A stretch of 64,000 nt of DNA. It comes from Macrothele yani (taxonomy: Eukaryota > Arthropoda > Arachnida > Araneae > Macrothelidae). The notes under the pieces were generated by a model that saw only the letters and a program-made list of their open reading frames with translations, did no database searches and had not been told where the DNA came from. This document shows, in pieces, positions 20,034 through 29,945 of the stretch; positions within the stretch are counted from its first letter, which is position 1; each line of letters opens with the position of its first letter. The DNA is taken from positions 73,742,971 through 73,806,970 of the forward strand of contig CM077022.1 of the NCBI GenBank assembly GCA_039090855.1, in the 5' to 3' direction. Made by a program: the position numbers and the translations under genes.

Positions 20034-20612
20034 TACGCTTTCCAACCGTAGGTTGAAAAAGCGTATATGCTCCAGCTTTGTCCGTCTGTCTGTTCGCACG
20101 ATAACTCGCGTAAAAATTGTTCGATTTCGATGAAATTTTAGTATGTGGTAGGGGACCACCTGGGGTCACATTTTATTGAAAATGGATGAAATGAGGTCAA
20201 AGATCAGGACATAGGAGCGGGATCCATTCCTTTGCCATTATGCGTCATAACTTACGTAAAAATGATTCGATTGTGACAAAACTTTATCATGTTGTTCCAG
20301 AAGTACACTGAACAGATTCTGTTGAATATCATCGAAATGGGGTCGAAGGTCAGGACACAGGAGCGAGATTTATTCCACAGCCATTATCCTCATAACTTGA
20401 CTAAAAATGCTTCGATTGTGACAAAACTTTATCATGTTGTTCCGAAGGTATACTGAATCGGTTCTGTATAATATAATCGAAATGGGGTCAAAGGTCAGGA
20501 CACAGGAGCGATATTTATTTCACAGCCATTATCCTCATAACTTGAGTAATGATTTCCGGCATGTTGGAAAGCGTATCATAATCAATGCATTGCATGATTT
20601 TACTAACTTGTT
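20034..20612. repeat. Interspersed repeat A, copy 1, with 145-bp internal tandem units
   Basis: It opens with a small hairpin, cgctttccaacc-gta-ggttgaaaaagcg, and a tccgtctgtctgt stretch. Internal units start ataactcgcg or cataactt at about 20103, 20246, 20391 and 20536, a period of about 145 bp. Each contains aaaatgcttcgatt, gttgttccgaaggtatactg and atggggtcaaaggtcaggac. It ends gttggaaagcgta, which is the reverse complement of the opening tacgctttccaac, then a tail shared by all three copies (atcaatgcattgcatgattt). No coding potential was seen. Confidence 0.85.
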
Positions 20613-20825
20613 GTTTTTTTTGATTGGGGGTTTAACAACCACCGTGAGAAAGTCAATGGGCTATAAGCAGTCGCCCGTCCCTAATTTAGGGCTACCGACT
20701 CCAGGGTAGGGAGAGAGCCAGTGCCGTAAGACAAACACAACATCCATGCCTCACCGGGATTCGAAAGACCCCTTTCGGACGAATGATCAGAAGCCATCGC
20801 TTAGACCACTGCGTCACCGGGGAGG
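20613..20825 (-). mobile_element. tRNA-derived SINE with poly-A tail
   Basis: On the minus strand: an A-box-like gacgcagtggtctaagcg, a B-box region tttcgaatcccggtgaggc, the body motif ggcactggctctctccct, ccctaaattagggacgggcg, then tcacggtggttgttaaac and an A-rich tail. It sits at the end of repeat A copy 1. Confidence 0.9.
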
Positions 20826-20997
20826 CTCAATTGGTCTTCGTCGTTTCAGAACCGCTAGCATTACGTTTGCCAGTCTATGCAACTGCAATGTCTTTGCCTT
20901 TAAAGAGACATTTAGGCGGGAAGATACAACCATCTTAGGAATGGTAAACCTTCTCAGTTATGCAAAAACAACTGTATCGAGGGAGTACAATGAGTGA

Positions 20998-21880
20998 TGC
21001 ACAAACAACAAAACAAGCAGTTAGAGGTTTCCCTGCGGACAGAAACGACTGGTCATAGCTCGAGGGGGACGGCGGCTAGAGAGGATTGTACGGGGTAACA
21101 GACAAGCTCCCTTGCGTCAAGAATCCGCATTGCACAACAGCAGCATCAATGGGAGAATTTCAGCATACACATCCCACCGCACACTGGCATGAGTCGGTTA
21201 TAACAGCAGACGTTTTCTTCGTGTACTGCATGTTTGGAATCCTTGAGGACTGAAAAAAAAGTAGCCTGTGCGATGAATCGCGTTTCCTGTTCATACTTGC
21301 CAATAAGCAGCAAGACAGAATATGGAGTTAGCAGCACGAATCGATGGATCCTAGTTGCCCAGCGTTAACTCTCCAAGCTGGTGGCGGAATTGTAACGGCG
21401 TGGAATCTGTTTTCGTGGTAAGCATTGGGTTCCTAAATACCTGTGGAACACAACATTTAGATGCTACGAAGTATAGTAACATCATTGCTGACTAGTCAGT
21501 TCTGTACATGTGCAAGGTGTTTCCCTGTGGAGAGGGCTACTTCTAGCAGAAGACTTCGCAATGCCACAAGGCTTGCTCGTCATACAGTGGTTCAATGAAC
21601 CAAGACAGTATTTTAAAGTGACCAAATGTTCCCTTCAGTCAGAAGATCTTAACAGAAATGAGCACCCGTGGGATGAGTTTGAGAGAACCTTTCGTAACGG
21701 AGATCCTCCTCCAGCGAACTTTCGACCGTTGACGGAATCCACCATATACGCGACATGCGTACAGAATGATATCAGCACCTTGTTGAAATCATGCCACATC
21801 GAATCCACGCTGAAAGCCAACAGCGACCCAACATGTTATTATCTAGTTTCTCCTAATAATTTGCTACTACAGTACAGGGA
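20998..21880 (+). pseudogene. Tc1-like transposase relic (copy 2 of the pair)
   Basis: It shares its opening (cacaaacaacaaaacaagc) and much of its body with 18490-19012. Readable pieces: the SDES-like region near 21270 (gatgaatcgcg), MDPSCPAL-like MDPSCPALTLQAGGG, and a C-terminal part EDLNRNEHPWDEFERTFRNG, which corresponds to SPDLNPIEHLWDELER. The catalytic Glu position reads NEH, so Glu persists although the surrounding residues have changed. There are many stops and frameshifts, and no intact domain. Confidence 0.75.
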
Positions 21881-21938
21881 TTTGACGGCGCCTCTATCGA
21901 TATTCAGACGAATATCGATAGGTGTGCCGTCAAATCCC
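21877..21938. repeat. Short near-perfect hairpin
   Basis: Arms 21877-21904 and 21911-21938 (28 bp, differing at 3-4 positions: gggatttgacggc and ctatcgatatt both pair) with the 6-nt loop cagacg. It lies at the end of the Tc1 relic but is unrelated to it. Confidence 0.85.
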
Positions 21939-22551
21939 ACACTGAGGTAACAGACTTTTCAGATATGCTGAAGACGTCATCTTTATGGTCATTACGCCAT
22001 AAAACGTTCCCGAATACCAAGAGTAAAATTATTTCATTGTGTTATTTGCGTAATTTAGTGGCTTAGAAATAATATAAAAAAGTGTAGCTCTTTCTCCTGA
22101 AATATTTGTGGTAGGAAAATGTAGTGAACTCCGAATTTTTACGTTTTCATTTTATAGACAGCTGTTGAACATTATTTTCTGCAGAAGAGGAGTTTCATTT
22201 AATGTCTTTTCACTTTAGTTTAATGGAGAGCTCATTCAGTTGCTCTTAAGTTGTGACCTTATACTGTAATTTAGCTTTCCTTTTTAGTTACTTTCTCTAT
22301 GTAAATTTGCGTTCATTCTCCTTAGCGTTTTTCAAACTTAACATGATATCTTCTCTCTCGCAAGAGTACGGTTAGCAACAGTTTGAGATCGAAACGTGTG
22401 CCGTGTGTATGAGTCCGATGAGAACTGAACGTTATAAAAGGTTTGAGGAGCAGTAGTGAGTGGAGATGGTAGAAGTTATAATGCTACTTGTGAAAGAGAC
22501 ATTGTCTAATTGAAGTTATTTGAAGGCTGCGTATTATATTCTAGTGTTGTT
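21939..22551. other. No recognised feature
   Basis: AT-rich, without coding or repeat signals I could assign. Confidence 0.45.
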
Positions 22552-23128
22552 TACGCTTTCCAACAGTAGGTTGAAGAAGCGTATATGCTCCAGCTTTTCC
22601 CGTCTGTCTGCCTGTCCGCACGATAACTCGCGTAAAAATGGTTCGATTTCGATGAAATGTTAGCATGTGGTAGGGGACAACCAGGGAAGGAACCGTGTTG
22701 AAAATGGGCGAAATGGGGTTAAAGGTCAGGACATAGGAGGGGATCCATTCCATCGCCCTTATACGTCATAACTTACGTAAAAATGCTTCGATTGCGATAA
22801 AACTTCATCTTCCGGAGATGTACTGAACCGGTTCTGTTTAATATCATCGAAATGGGGTCAAAGGTCAATGTACAAGAGCGAGATTTATTCCACAGCCATT
22901 ATCCTCATAACATGACTAAAAATGCTTCTTTTGCGACAAAACTTTAGTATGTTGTTCCAGAGATATACTGAACCAATTCTGTGTAATATAATCGAAATGG
23001 TGTCAAAAGTCAGGACAAAGGAGAGAAATTTATTTCACAGCCATTATCCTCATAACTTGAGTAATGATTTCTGGTATGTTGGAAAGCGTATCATAATCAA
23101 TGCATTGCATGATTTTACTAACTTGTTG
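22552..23128. repeat. Interspersed repeat A, copy 2
   Basis: It has the same opening hairpin (cgctttccaac ... ttgaagaagcg), the same tctgtctgcctgtccgcacg stretch, internal units starting cataactt near 22768, 22908 and 23050, and the same end gttggaaagcgta plus common tail as copy 1. Confidence 0.85.
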
Positions 23129-23690
23129 TTGTTTTCTTTACCAAGTGTTATTATTATTAACTCAAGTTCGTTTGATTAAGATAGTAATATTAAAAAGGAG
23201 TTGTAGTTACGTCTTGTTAAAGTGCCGAAGTATTAGTGGCTGAATAAAGACAAATTGTAAGTAACTTTTTCTCGACATTTTCTTGAATAAATCCTGTTTC
23301 ACTGTAGATGAAGTTTTTGAGAATTGATTTATGTAGTGTTCAGTCAGCTTTACTTACACGAACATTACAAAGACAGGACATTTCAGAAAATCGTACTGCC
23401 AGCAATCTTATTTTACTCTCTGTTTTATTGGGAATTTTTTGGAAAGACATAGTTCGTGACGCAAAGCAATGGAATAAAGTTTTGGAAATTTAAAATTTAA
23501 CTGGATTTTGTTCCAAGTGCAATTGTGTCCAAATTAACGAAAAAGAAATATTGTACTCACGAGAAGATATGTCTAAACTGAAATAGCTTTCAAAACCGCA
23601 GTTTCATGAAGAAATAACTTACCAGAAGCATCTTGCTTGCCTGGAAAAGCTCCGGTTAAAGAAAGCCAATTTTATGTTTTTCTTTATTTA
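23129..23690. other. No recognised feature
   Basis: AT-rich. A 61-codon frame at 23308-23493 has no family features. Confidence 0.45.
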
Positions 23691-25037
23691 CAATCATTTG
23701 CAAAAGTTTAATACTACATGTTGGTATTAGGAGATTTCTGCATATTGCGTCAGCTACTGTCTGTATTACTCAACTTCCTGTCGGTGTTGCATCATCCTAC
23801 AGTGGCAGCTGTTGATAGAGTTGAGAGGAAGTGTGCGATAGTCAGTTTTCTTCTGGTTTTCATGCTGAGAGGTTTTGTGCGTATTTTCTATATAGTGCAA
23901 AATGGGCAAAAATGCGTCTTTACGTGTTACTTAGAGGGCACAAATAGTGACTTTATATCATGAAGGATATTCCGAACGTGACATAAGCAGAAAGGTGAAT
24001 GTGAGCAAAACTGCTATTCATAATACGATCATGAAATATCGAGATACAGGTGAATTTAGCGACCGAAAGAGACGTCCAAGGAAAACAACCACACGTACTG
24101 ACAATACCATAAGGCGAATAGTTATGCGATCTACAAAGAGTTCGTGCAAGAAAATCAAGGCCTTTCTGCATTCAAAAAGGTCTGATATTAGTATTAGCAC
24201 TGTTTCCCGGCGTCTTAGCATAGATTTTGGATTAAAGTCTTATAAACCTGCACATAAACCTAGACTAACCTGTCATGAAAAAGAAAAGACTCCAGTTTGT
24301 GGAGCGTCATCAATCGTGCACTGCTGAAAATTGGAGCCAAGTCTTCTTTCCGACGAATAAACTGTGCATCAATTTAAATCACGTGAAGCACATGTTCGAT
24401 GACTAAAAGGCAAAAGATCTGATGAAAAACACACCGTGAGACATCTGCCTAGTCAGATGATATGGGGTGCTATGGCAGCATCTGGTACTGCTTCATTATC
24501 CTTTTTGCTTGCCGACAGGCACTACCATGACTGGTCCTTTTTATGTGGAAATGTTACATGAGAAGCTGTTAACTTATATGCAAGTGCACAATCTTTATGC
24601 ATGATGGTGCTCCATGCCACAGATCAAAGACAGTAAAGGACTACCTGCAGAGGAAAACCATAACTGTGCTTGACTGGCCCGGTAATAATCCCGACCTTAA
24701 TCCCATAGAAAATTTGTGGACCATTTTAAAAGACAAGGTAGCAGAAAAACAGCCAAGCTTTGATTGACGTGATAAAGTACGTGTGGTGCAAAGACATTCC
24801 AAGTGACTAGTGCAGATCCTTCCCTCATTGCGGGTATGCCCCATCGTATTCTGTCCGTTATAAAAAACAAAGGTGGCCACACAAAGTACTGATTCGATCT
24901 TCTTGTGTGCTAAAGAATGTAAGTATTCATCTGTGGTGTCATTTTTTAAAATATCTCTGACTAGTTATTAGTTGTTTCTTTGAAAATCTTAATTTTCAAT
25001 AAATTTACTGGTGGTCTTAAACTTTTGCAAATGAGTG
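23691..25037 (+). mobile_element. Tc1-like transposon, 1347 bp, with TIRs and TA duplication
   Basis: The left end CAATCATTTGCAAAAGTTTA and right end (reverse complement) CACTCATTTGCAAAAGTTTA agree at 18 of 20 positions. TA is present on both sides (23689-23690 and 25038-25039). A partial relative on the minus strand lies at 50500-50913. Confidence 0.9.
23902..24890 (+). pseudogene. Tc1-like transposase, multiply broken
   Basis: The start MGKNASLRVT is followed by a TAG, then in the same frame RAQIVTLYHEGYSERDISRK and VSKTAIHNTIMKYRDTGEFS (paired helix-turn-helix domains), TRTDNTIRRIVMRSTKSS, and STVSRRLSIDFGLKS. After a frameshift the catalytic half appears as REAHVRRLKGKRSDE, SQMIWGAMAASGTA, LPTGTTMTGPFYVEM and, in pieces, a GNNPDLNPIENLWTILKDK-like segment. 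It ends near GMPHRILSVIKNKGGHTKY. The first catalytic Asp region is degraded (LPTNKLCINL replaces a SDE block). Non-functional. Confidence 0.85.
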
Positions 25038-25039
25038 TA

Positions 25040-25909
25040 AAATGTTCTGCTAATATACGTATGAGATTCCGGTTCTTCGTTCATTGTCTTCCACGTTATG
25101 CCACAAGATCAAGAAAAAGAACAAGTGAAACGTTTTTACAGGGAAGAAGTTATTTATTGCAAATTTGTTCTGAGATGACGTAATTTGCATTATTGCCTTA
25201 GGAAATTTACCGGGTGTGCTTATTGGCTGTTGGAAGTAATCTCACGAAGCAAACGGCAGTTATTGACAATTCAGGTTTTTCGTAAAAAGTTCTTGTCTAG
25301 GACAGAGATCGTACTTTCCACTCATATGTAAAGTCTGTCATTGGCATATCATATGAACCAGTCGGTTTTGAAATATGTAATTTCTGTTTTAAAAGTTCAT
25401 TTTCGATAAAAAGCAAGGGAGAAGTAGCCTAAGCCTCAACGGTAATGAGTAGCGGAGAAATGTACCATCGCTGAAACCTGGAAAATATGGAAAACATAAA
25501 AAAATAATCTTGATCATCATCACTTTTATGAACTCCAGAGAAAGCATTTACAAGCCGTTTTCTATTAACAGATATTTTGTCAATTATAAGTACACTGCAT
25601 TTACTCGATCTAGTAGAATATGCTGAATAATTTGTGGAAAACATTAGTAATGTTTTCATTTATGCCATCCAAAGAGAATTTACGTCTGTTATCTAGAAAT
25701 AGACGTGTTTTGAAAAATGTACAGTTGTAGTGGGAAAATTGTGCTTAATTAAATGCTGAAAGGTATGAGGATCCGGCTCACTTATATTAGACCCTCTTTC
25801 CAGTTTTTTGATGATATGTACCTTTCCAGATAATAGTGAAGTGAATCCAAGTAAAAAAATTCGATGTAATGAAAATGGGTAACGGAAGAAGTCAAAACCA
25901 CGTGACATA
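25040..25909. other. No recognised feature
   Basis: AT-rich interval between two Tc1 elements; short frames only, none with family features. Confidence 0.45.
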
Positions 25910-27152
25910 CACCATATTGAAAAAAGTCACCGGATACCCTTTCAAAAGCAAACGAACAGATCCACTGCATTATTAAGATGCCCGGTACAGCTGCAAACAG
26001 TATGAAAACAAGCCTGCAGCTGACTGCGATCATATCGCACTGTGAGGTTGAGTGAAAATGTCGCCGCGGGAGAGAACTGACTTTGAGAAAGGAAAGATTG
26101 TTGGGTGTTATATTAAAGGGTTGTCCATAAGAGAAACCGAGAAGCGTTTAAACATACCCACGTCAACTGTTTTTGGATGTACCGAATAAGTGAAAGGCAC
26201 ATGGCGTGTCTGAAGTAGCAAAACGTACCGGCAGACCAAAGAAAATCAGTGATAATGGTCGTGAAAGCTTCAGGAGAGTCGTTATAGCTAATCGACAGAG
26301 TACTGCACAAGACCTCAGTGTACAGGTGAGTACGAATTCTGAAACATCGGTATGTATGCATACCATTCGCAGATAACTTTATTCCATGGGCTACCGTGGT
26401 CGCGCAGCTGCTCATAATCCTTTTATTTCCACTCGAAATGCTACTTGTCATTTAGCGTGGTGTAAAGAACATTTATCGTGGACTGTATCTCAATGGAAAC
26501 GGGTCCTATGGACTGATAAATCCAGATACACGATCTATGAGTCTGATGGCCGTGTGTGGGTATGGCGGATGCCGGGGGAACGCTATTTACCACAGTGTAC
26601 TGTTCCTACGGTCACATTTGGAGCTGGCAGTGTACTCGTGTGGGGTACGTTTCGTGGTATAGTCCCGGTCCATTGGTTATCGTGGACAAACCTGTTAACC
26701 AACGCGTCTACCTCGATATTCTGGACAATTATGTCCTACCAGCTCTGTGGCAATACTATGGAACCGAGCCGTGTTGGTACCAGCAGGATATTGCACCGAG
26801 CCATTAAGCAAGGACTGTTCCGGCGTGGTTTGACAATAATTCCGTATCATGTGTGGACTGGCCAGCACAGAGCCCTGATCTTAATCCCATAAAGCACTTA
26901 TGGGATGAATTAGAGCGCCGCATAAGAAGTTTGGAACGAAGGCCTATTACTAAGCAACAGTTGGCCGCAGCATTAGGTACTGAATGGAAGCGCATACCTA
27001 TCGCTGTGTTCCAAAACCTTGTCGAAAGCATGTATCAAATGGTCAGTGCATGCATTAAGGCCATAGGTGGACCAACACCGTACTAATGTATGTCAATAAA
27101 TGATATGTTGTGCTTCTCTTCTAGGTGTCCGGTGACGTTTGTCAATATAGTG
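25910..27152 (+). mobile_element. Tc1-like transposon, 1243 bp (family with copy at 39027)
   Basis: The left end CACCATATTGAAAAAAGTCA pairs with the right end (reverse complement) CACTATATTGACAAACGTCA. TA flanks both sides (25908-25909 and 27153-27154). Confidence 0.9.
26058..27086 (+). pseudogene. Tc1-like transposase, frameshifted, catalytic Glu replaced
   Basis: Start MSPRERTDFEKGKIVGCYIK, then GLSIRETEKRLNIPTSTV before a frameshift near 26175. Later pieces: GYRGRAAAHNPFIST, LAWCKEHLSWTVSQWKRVLW, TDKSRYTIYESDGRVWVWR (the first catalytic Asp remains in TDKS), WYQQDIAPSH (second Asp present), and MDWPAQSPDLNPIKHLWDEL, where the expected catalytic Glu in NPIE is Lys. It ends GGPTPY with TAA at about 27084-27086. 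Loss of Glu plus frameshifts makes it inactive. Confidence 0.85.
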
Positions 27153-27154
27153 TA

Positions 27155-28057
27155 GTATGCTGTCCTATGAAGTAACGCAACGAATCAGATTAGTCTTGAC
27201 TCCGTGGTTTGTCTTTGGACGACCTACCGATGGAGAGTCTTTTTGAAAAAATAGACAGTCGAAATACGTATTTTTGTGGCCGCCATAGGTTTGTAATTAT
27301 GTATTTTTATGACTCACATATCTTCGTTCATTGGCTTTACGAAAATAAGATTCGTTAATCCACCTACGCTCAATGTCATGAATTAGTAAACCTTATTGTT
27401 TGTTGCTATGATTTAATTCCACTTAGTATGTACAGGACTGTGGCTCCGTGTGGTCGTGAGTGTACCGCAAATAAGTGCCATGTGTTGTATGTAACTAAAT
27501 GTACACTCTGGAATCACTCGTTTTTTTTCCAACCCACAAATATCTGCCATGCGAAATATGCAATGCTTAAATTATCTACAAAGAGTGCCAGGGTACACTC
27601 TCAATTTTTTCCCACTCCATTTTTGATATGAAGAAATATTGTGAGTTACAGAGATACCTCCTTAAACGTGTTTTCCGGCTGGTACTAGTAAACAGTTTTC
27701 GGGGAAAATTGTTTACTAGTAAAAGCTGGATAACACACGTTTACCTCTTGGATGTGGCACCGTTCAATCTGAGAGGTAAAAATCTCAAAGCCGTTGTTTT
27801 TAGAGCAGAAATGTCCTAACAAATGAATATTAACGTGACTAATATGTTTTGATTACGTGGATAATATTAGTCATTCTTGCACAAAGCAGGTGAAAAAAAT
27901 TGATTTTTCAGCTCGACTTCTAATACGAAAAATTAGAAAACACCTATGTTATCTTACTGCTCTAAATGTAATGATATAGAGCTGATAGACATCGTCCAAC
28001 AAATAAGGCCGATTCTTGATCTCAATAACTACAGTCTTGTGAAGATTATATATATAT
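27155..28057. other. No gene; one short hairpin
   Basis: AT-rich. A hairpin lies at 27683-27721: arms tactagtaaacagttttc and gaaaattgtttactagta (18 bp, 17 pair) with a 3-nt ggg loop. No coding signal. Confidence 0.5.
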
Positions 28058-28285
28058 TAAGATAATACAACGTAGTTTGCCACAAATATTTATTTTTCAA
28101 AGCGAACATGGTTTCGCTGGGTATTGACCTAGCTTCATCAGGACGAATGGCACGTAAATATTCAAATTCTATATGCTATCATGAATGGTGCTTACACTCA
28201 CGTATTTTGGTTAGATGCTTCGACGCGCTTGATAGAAATGGGGTGGATGCCATGTCATTAACAAGTTATGAAGAATTCTCATATA

Positions 28286-29711
28286 CACTAACGGAAAAAA
28301 ATCCCAACACCAAGAAGCGGTTGTGTTAGATAAACGACAGTTGGTAGGCGGTGAGAGTACATCTGTAAGATGACGTCTATGCAAATTTCACGCTCGGCGC
28401 ATACGTGTGGCGCTAGTAGCGCCCCTCGGAACATGCAAAGCAGGTTTGCTGTAAATACGCGCTGTAACGTTCGTGAGCGTTAGTTATCGTTGAGATTCAA
28501 CGTAGTGTGTTGATGTTAGTCAAGAATGCCTTTAAGAAGACGAAGAAGCCATTGTCAACAGCTCACGGAGTTTGAACGAAGTCGTGTAATAGGGCTACGA
28601 GAAGGTGGATCTTCTTTCCGTAATATTGCAGAACGACTTGGCAGGAATGTAGCCACCGTGAATGATTGTTGGCAGCGGTGGTCAAGGGAAGGTACTGCCT
28701 CAAGAAGACAGGGTTCCGGCCTGCCACGTGGTACTACTGAGAGGGAAGACCGCTGTGAACGGCGTATGGTCGTGGCGCATCGTACTGCGTCTGCGGCAGC
28801 AATTCGAGCCGCAGTTGCCACCACAGTGACACAGCGAACTGTTACAAATCGGTTACTTGAAGGACAGCTCCGAGCCAGACGCCCTGTAGCGTGCATTCCA
28901 CTTACTCCAAACCACTGCCGTTTGCGACGTCAGTGGTGTCAAGCTAGAGCTCATTGGAGGACGGAGTGGAGATCTGTTGTGTTTTCTGATGAAAGCCGGT
29001 TCTGCCTGGGTGCCAGTGATGGCCGTGTGTTGGTTAGAAGGAGGCCAAGTGAGCGCCTGCAACCAACCTGTCTGCGGCCGAGACACACTGGACCTACACC
29101 TGGAGTTATGGTCTGGGGAGCAATTTCCTAAGACAGCAGGAGCACTCTCGTCGTTATCCCACGCACCCTGACGGCGCAGTTGTACGTCGGTCTGGTGATT
29201 CAACCTGTTGTGCTGCCATTCATGAACAGCATTCCAGGGGGTGTTTTCCAACAGGATAACGCTCGCCCGCATACCGTTGTTATAACCCAACATGCTCTAC
29301 AGAGTGTCGACATGTTGCCGTGGCCTGCTAGATCACCAGATCTTTCTCCAATCGAGCACGTATGGGACATCATTGGACGACAACTCCAGCGTCACCCCTA
29401 ACCAGCATTAACCGTCCCTGTATTGACCGACCAAATGCAACAGGCATGGAACTCCATCCCACAAACTGACATCCAGCACCTGTACGACACAATGCATGAA
29501 CGTTTGCGTGCTTGCATTCAACATTCTGGCGGTTACACCGGTTATTAATGTACCAGCATTTCACATTTAAAATGGCTCTTCTTGCGCTTACATTAAGCTG
29601 TTATCTTGAAACCTTAATCGATTAAATATGTTACCTATACAAATGTATTGCCGCCATTCCATTCCTCTACAACTATTTTTTCGTGGTGTTGCGATTTTTT
29701 TTCCGTCAGTG
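28286..29711 (+). mobile_element. Tc1-like transposon, 1426 bp (family with copy at 60391)
   Basis: The left end CACTAACGGAAAAAAATCCC and right end (reverse complement) CACTGACGGAAAAAAAATCG are matching inverted repeats. TA precedes the element (28284-28285); on the right the duplicate reads AA before tatgagaattc, a decayed TA. Confidence 0.9.
28526..29548 (+). pseudogene. Tc1-like transposase, one frame with two stops
   Basis: A single uninterrupted reading frame apart from two TAA codons (29129-29131 and 29399-29401), about 340 codons, normal for Tc1. Start MPLRRRRSHCQQLTEFERSR; helix-turn-helix with SSFRNIAERLGRNVATVNDC; linker TASRRQGSGLPRGTTE; catalytic Asp in VVFSDESRFCLG; VMVWGAIS; second Asp in VFQQDNARPH; Glu in SPDLSPIEHVWD; end QHSGGYTGY with TAA at 29546-29548. 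All three acidic residues remain. The first TAA replaces the Tyr seen in the other copy. The second TAA (after QLQRHP) also occurs in the other copy. Confidence 0.9.
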
Positions 29712-29945
29712 AATATGAGAATTCTTCGCAGCTTGTTAATGACATGGCATCCACCTAATTTCTATCAAGCGCGTGGAAGCATCTAACCAAAACACGTGAC
29801 TGTAAACACCATTTATGATATCATATACAATTTGAATATTTACGTGCTATTCGTTCTGATGAAGCTAGATCATTACCCAGCGAAACCATGGTCGGCTTGA
29901 AAACATAAAAAATTGTAACAAACTGCGTTGTATAATCTTAATATA

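Larger units (their letters stand above)
28058..29940. mobile_element. Palindromic MITE split at its centre by a Tc1 element
   Basis: The left arm 28058-28284 and right arm 29713-29940 are inverted copies: outer taagattatacaacg-type ends, an inner ggtttcgctgggta block, agatgcttc-acgcgcttgatag, and innermost gaagaattctcata against tatgagaattc. The Tc1 element 28286-29711 lies exactly between them. Rejoined, the arms meet at an almost perfect dyad at gaattctcat. Confidence 0.85.

Noticed and set aside
20034..20612. Repeat A as a protein-coding element
   Set aside because: Short frames across it follow the 145-bp period and show no conserved domain in the three copies.
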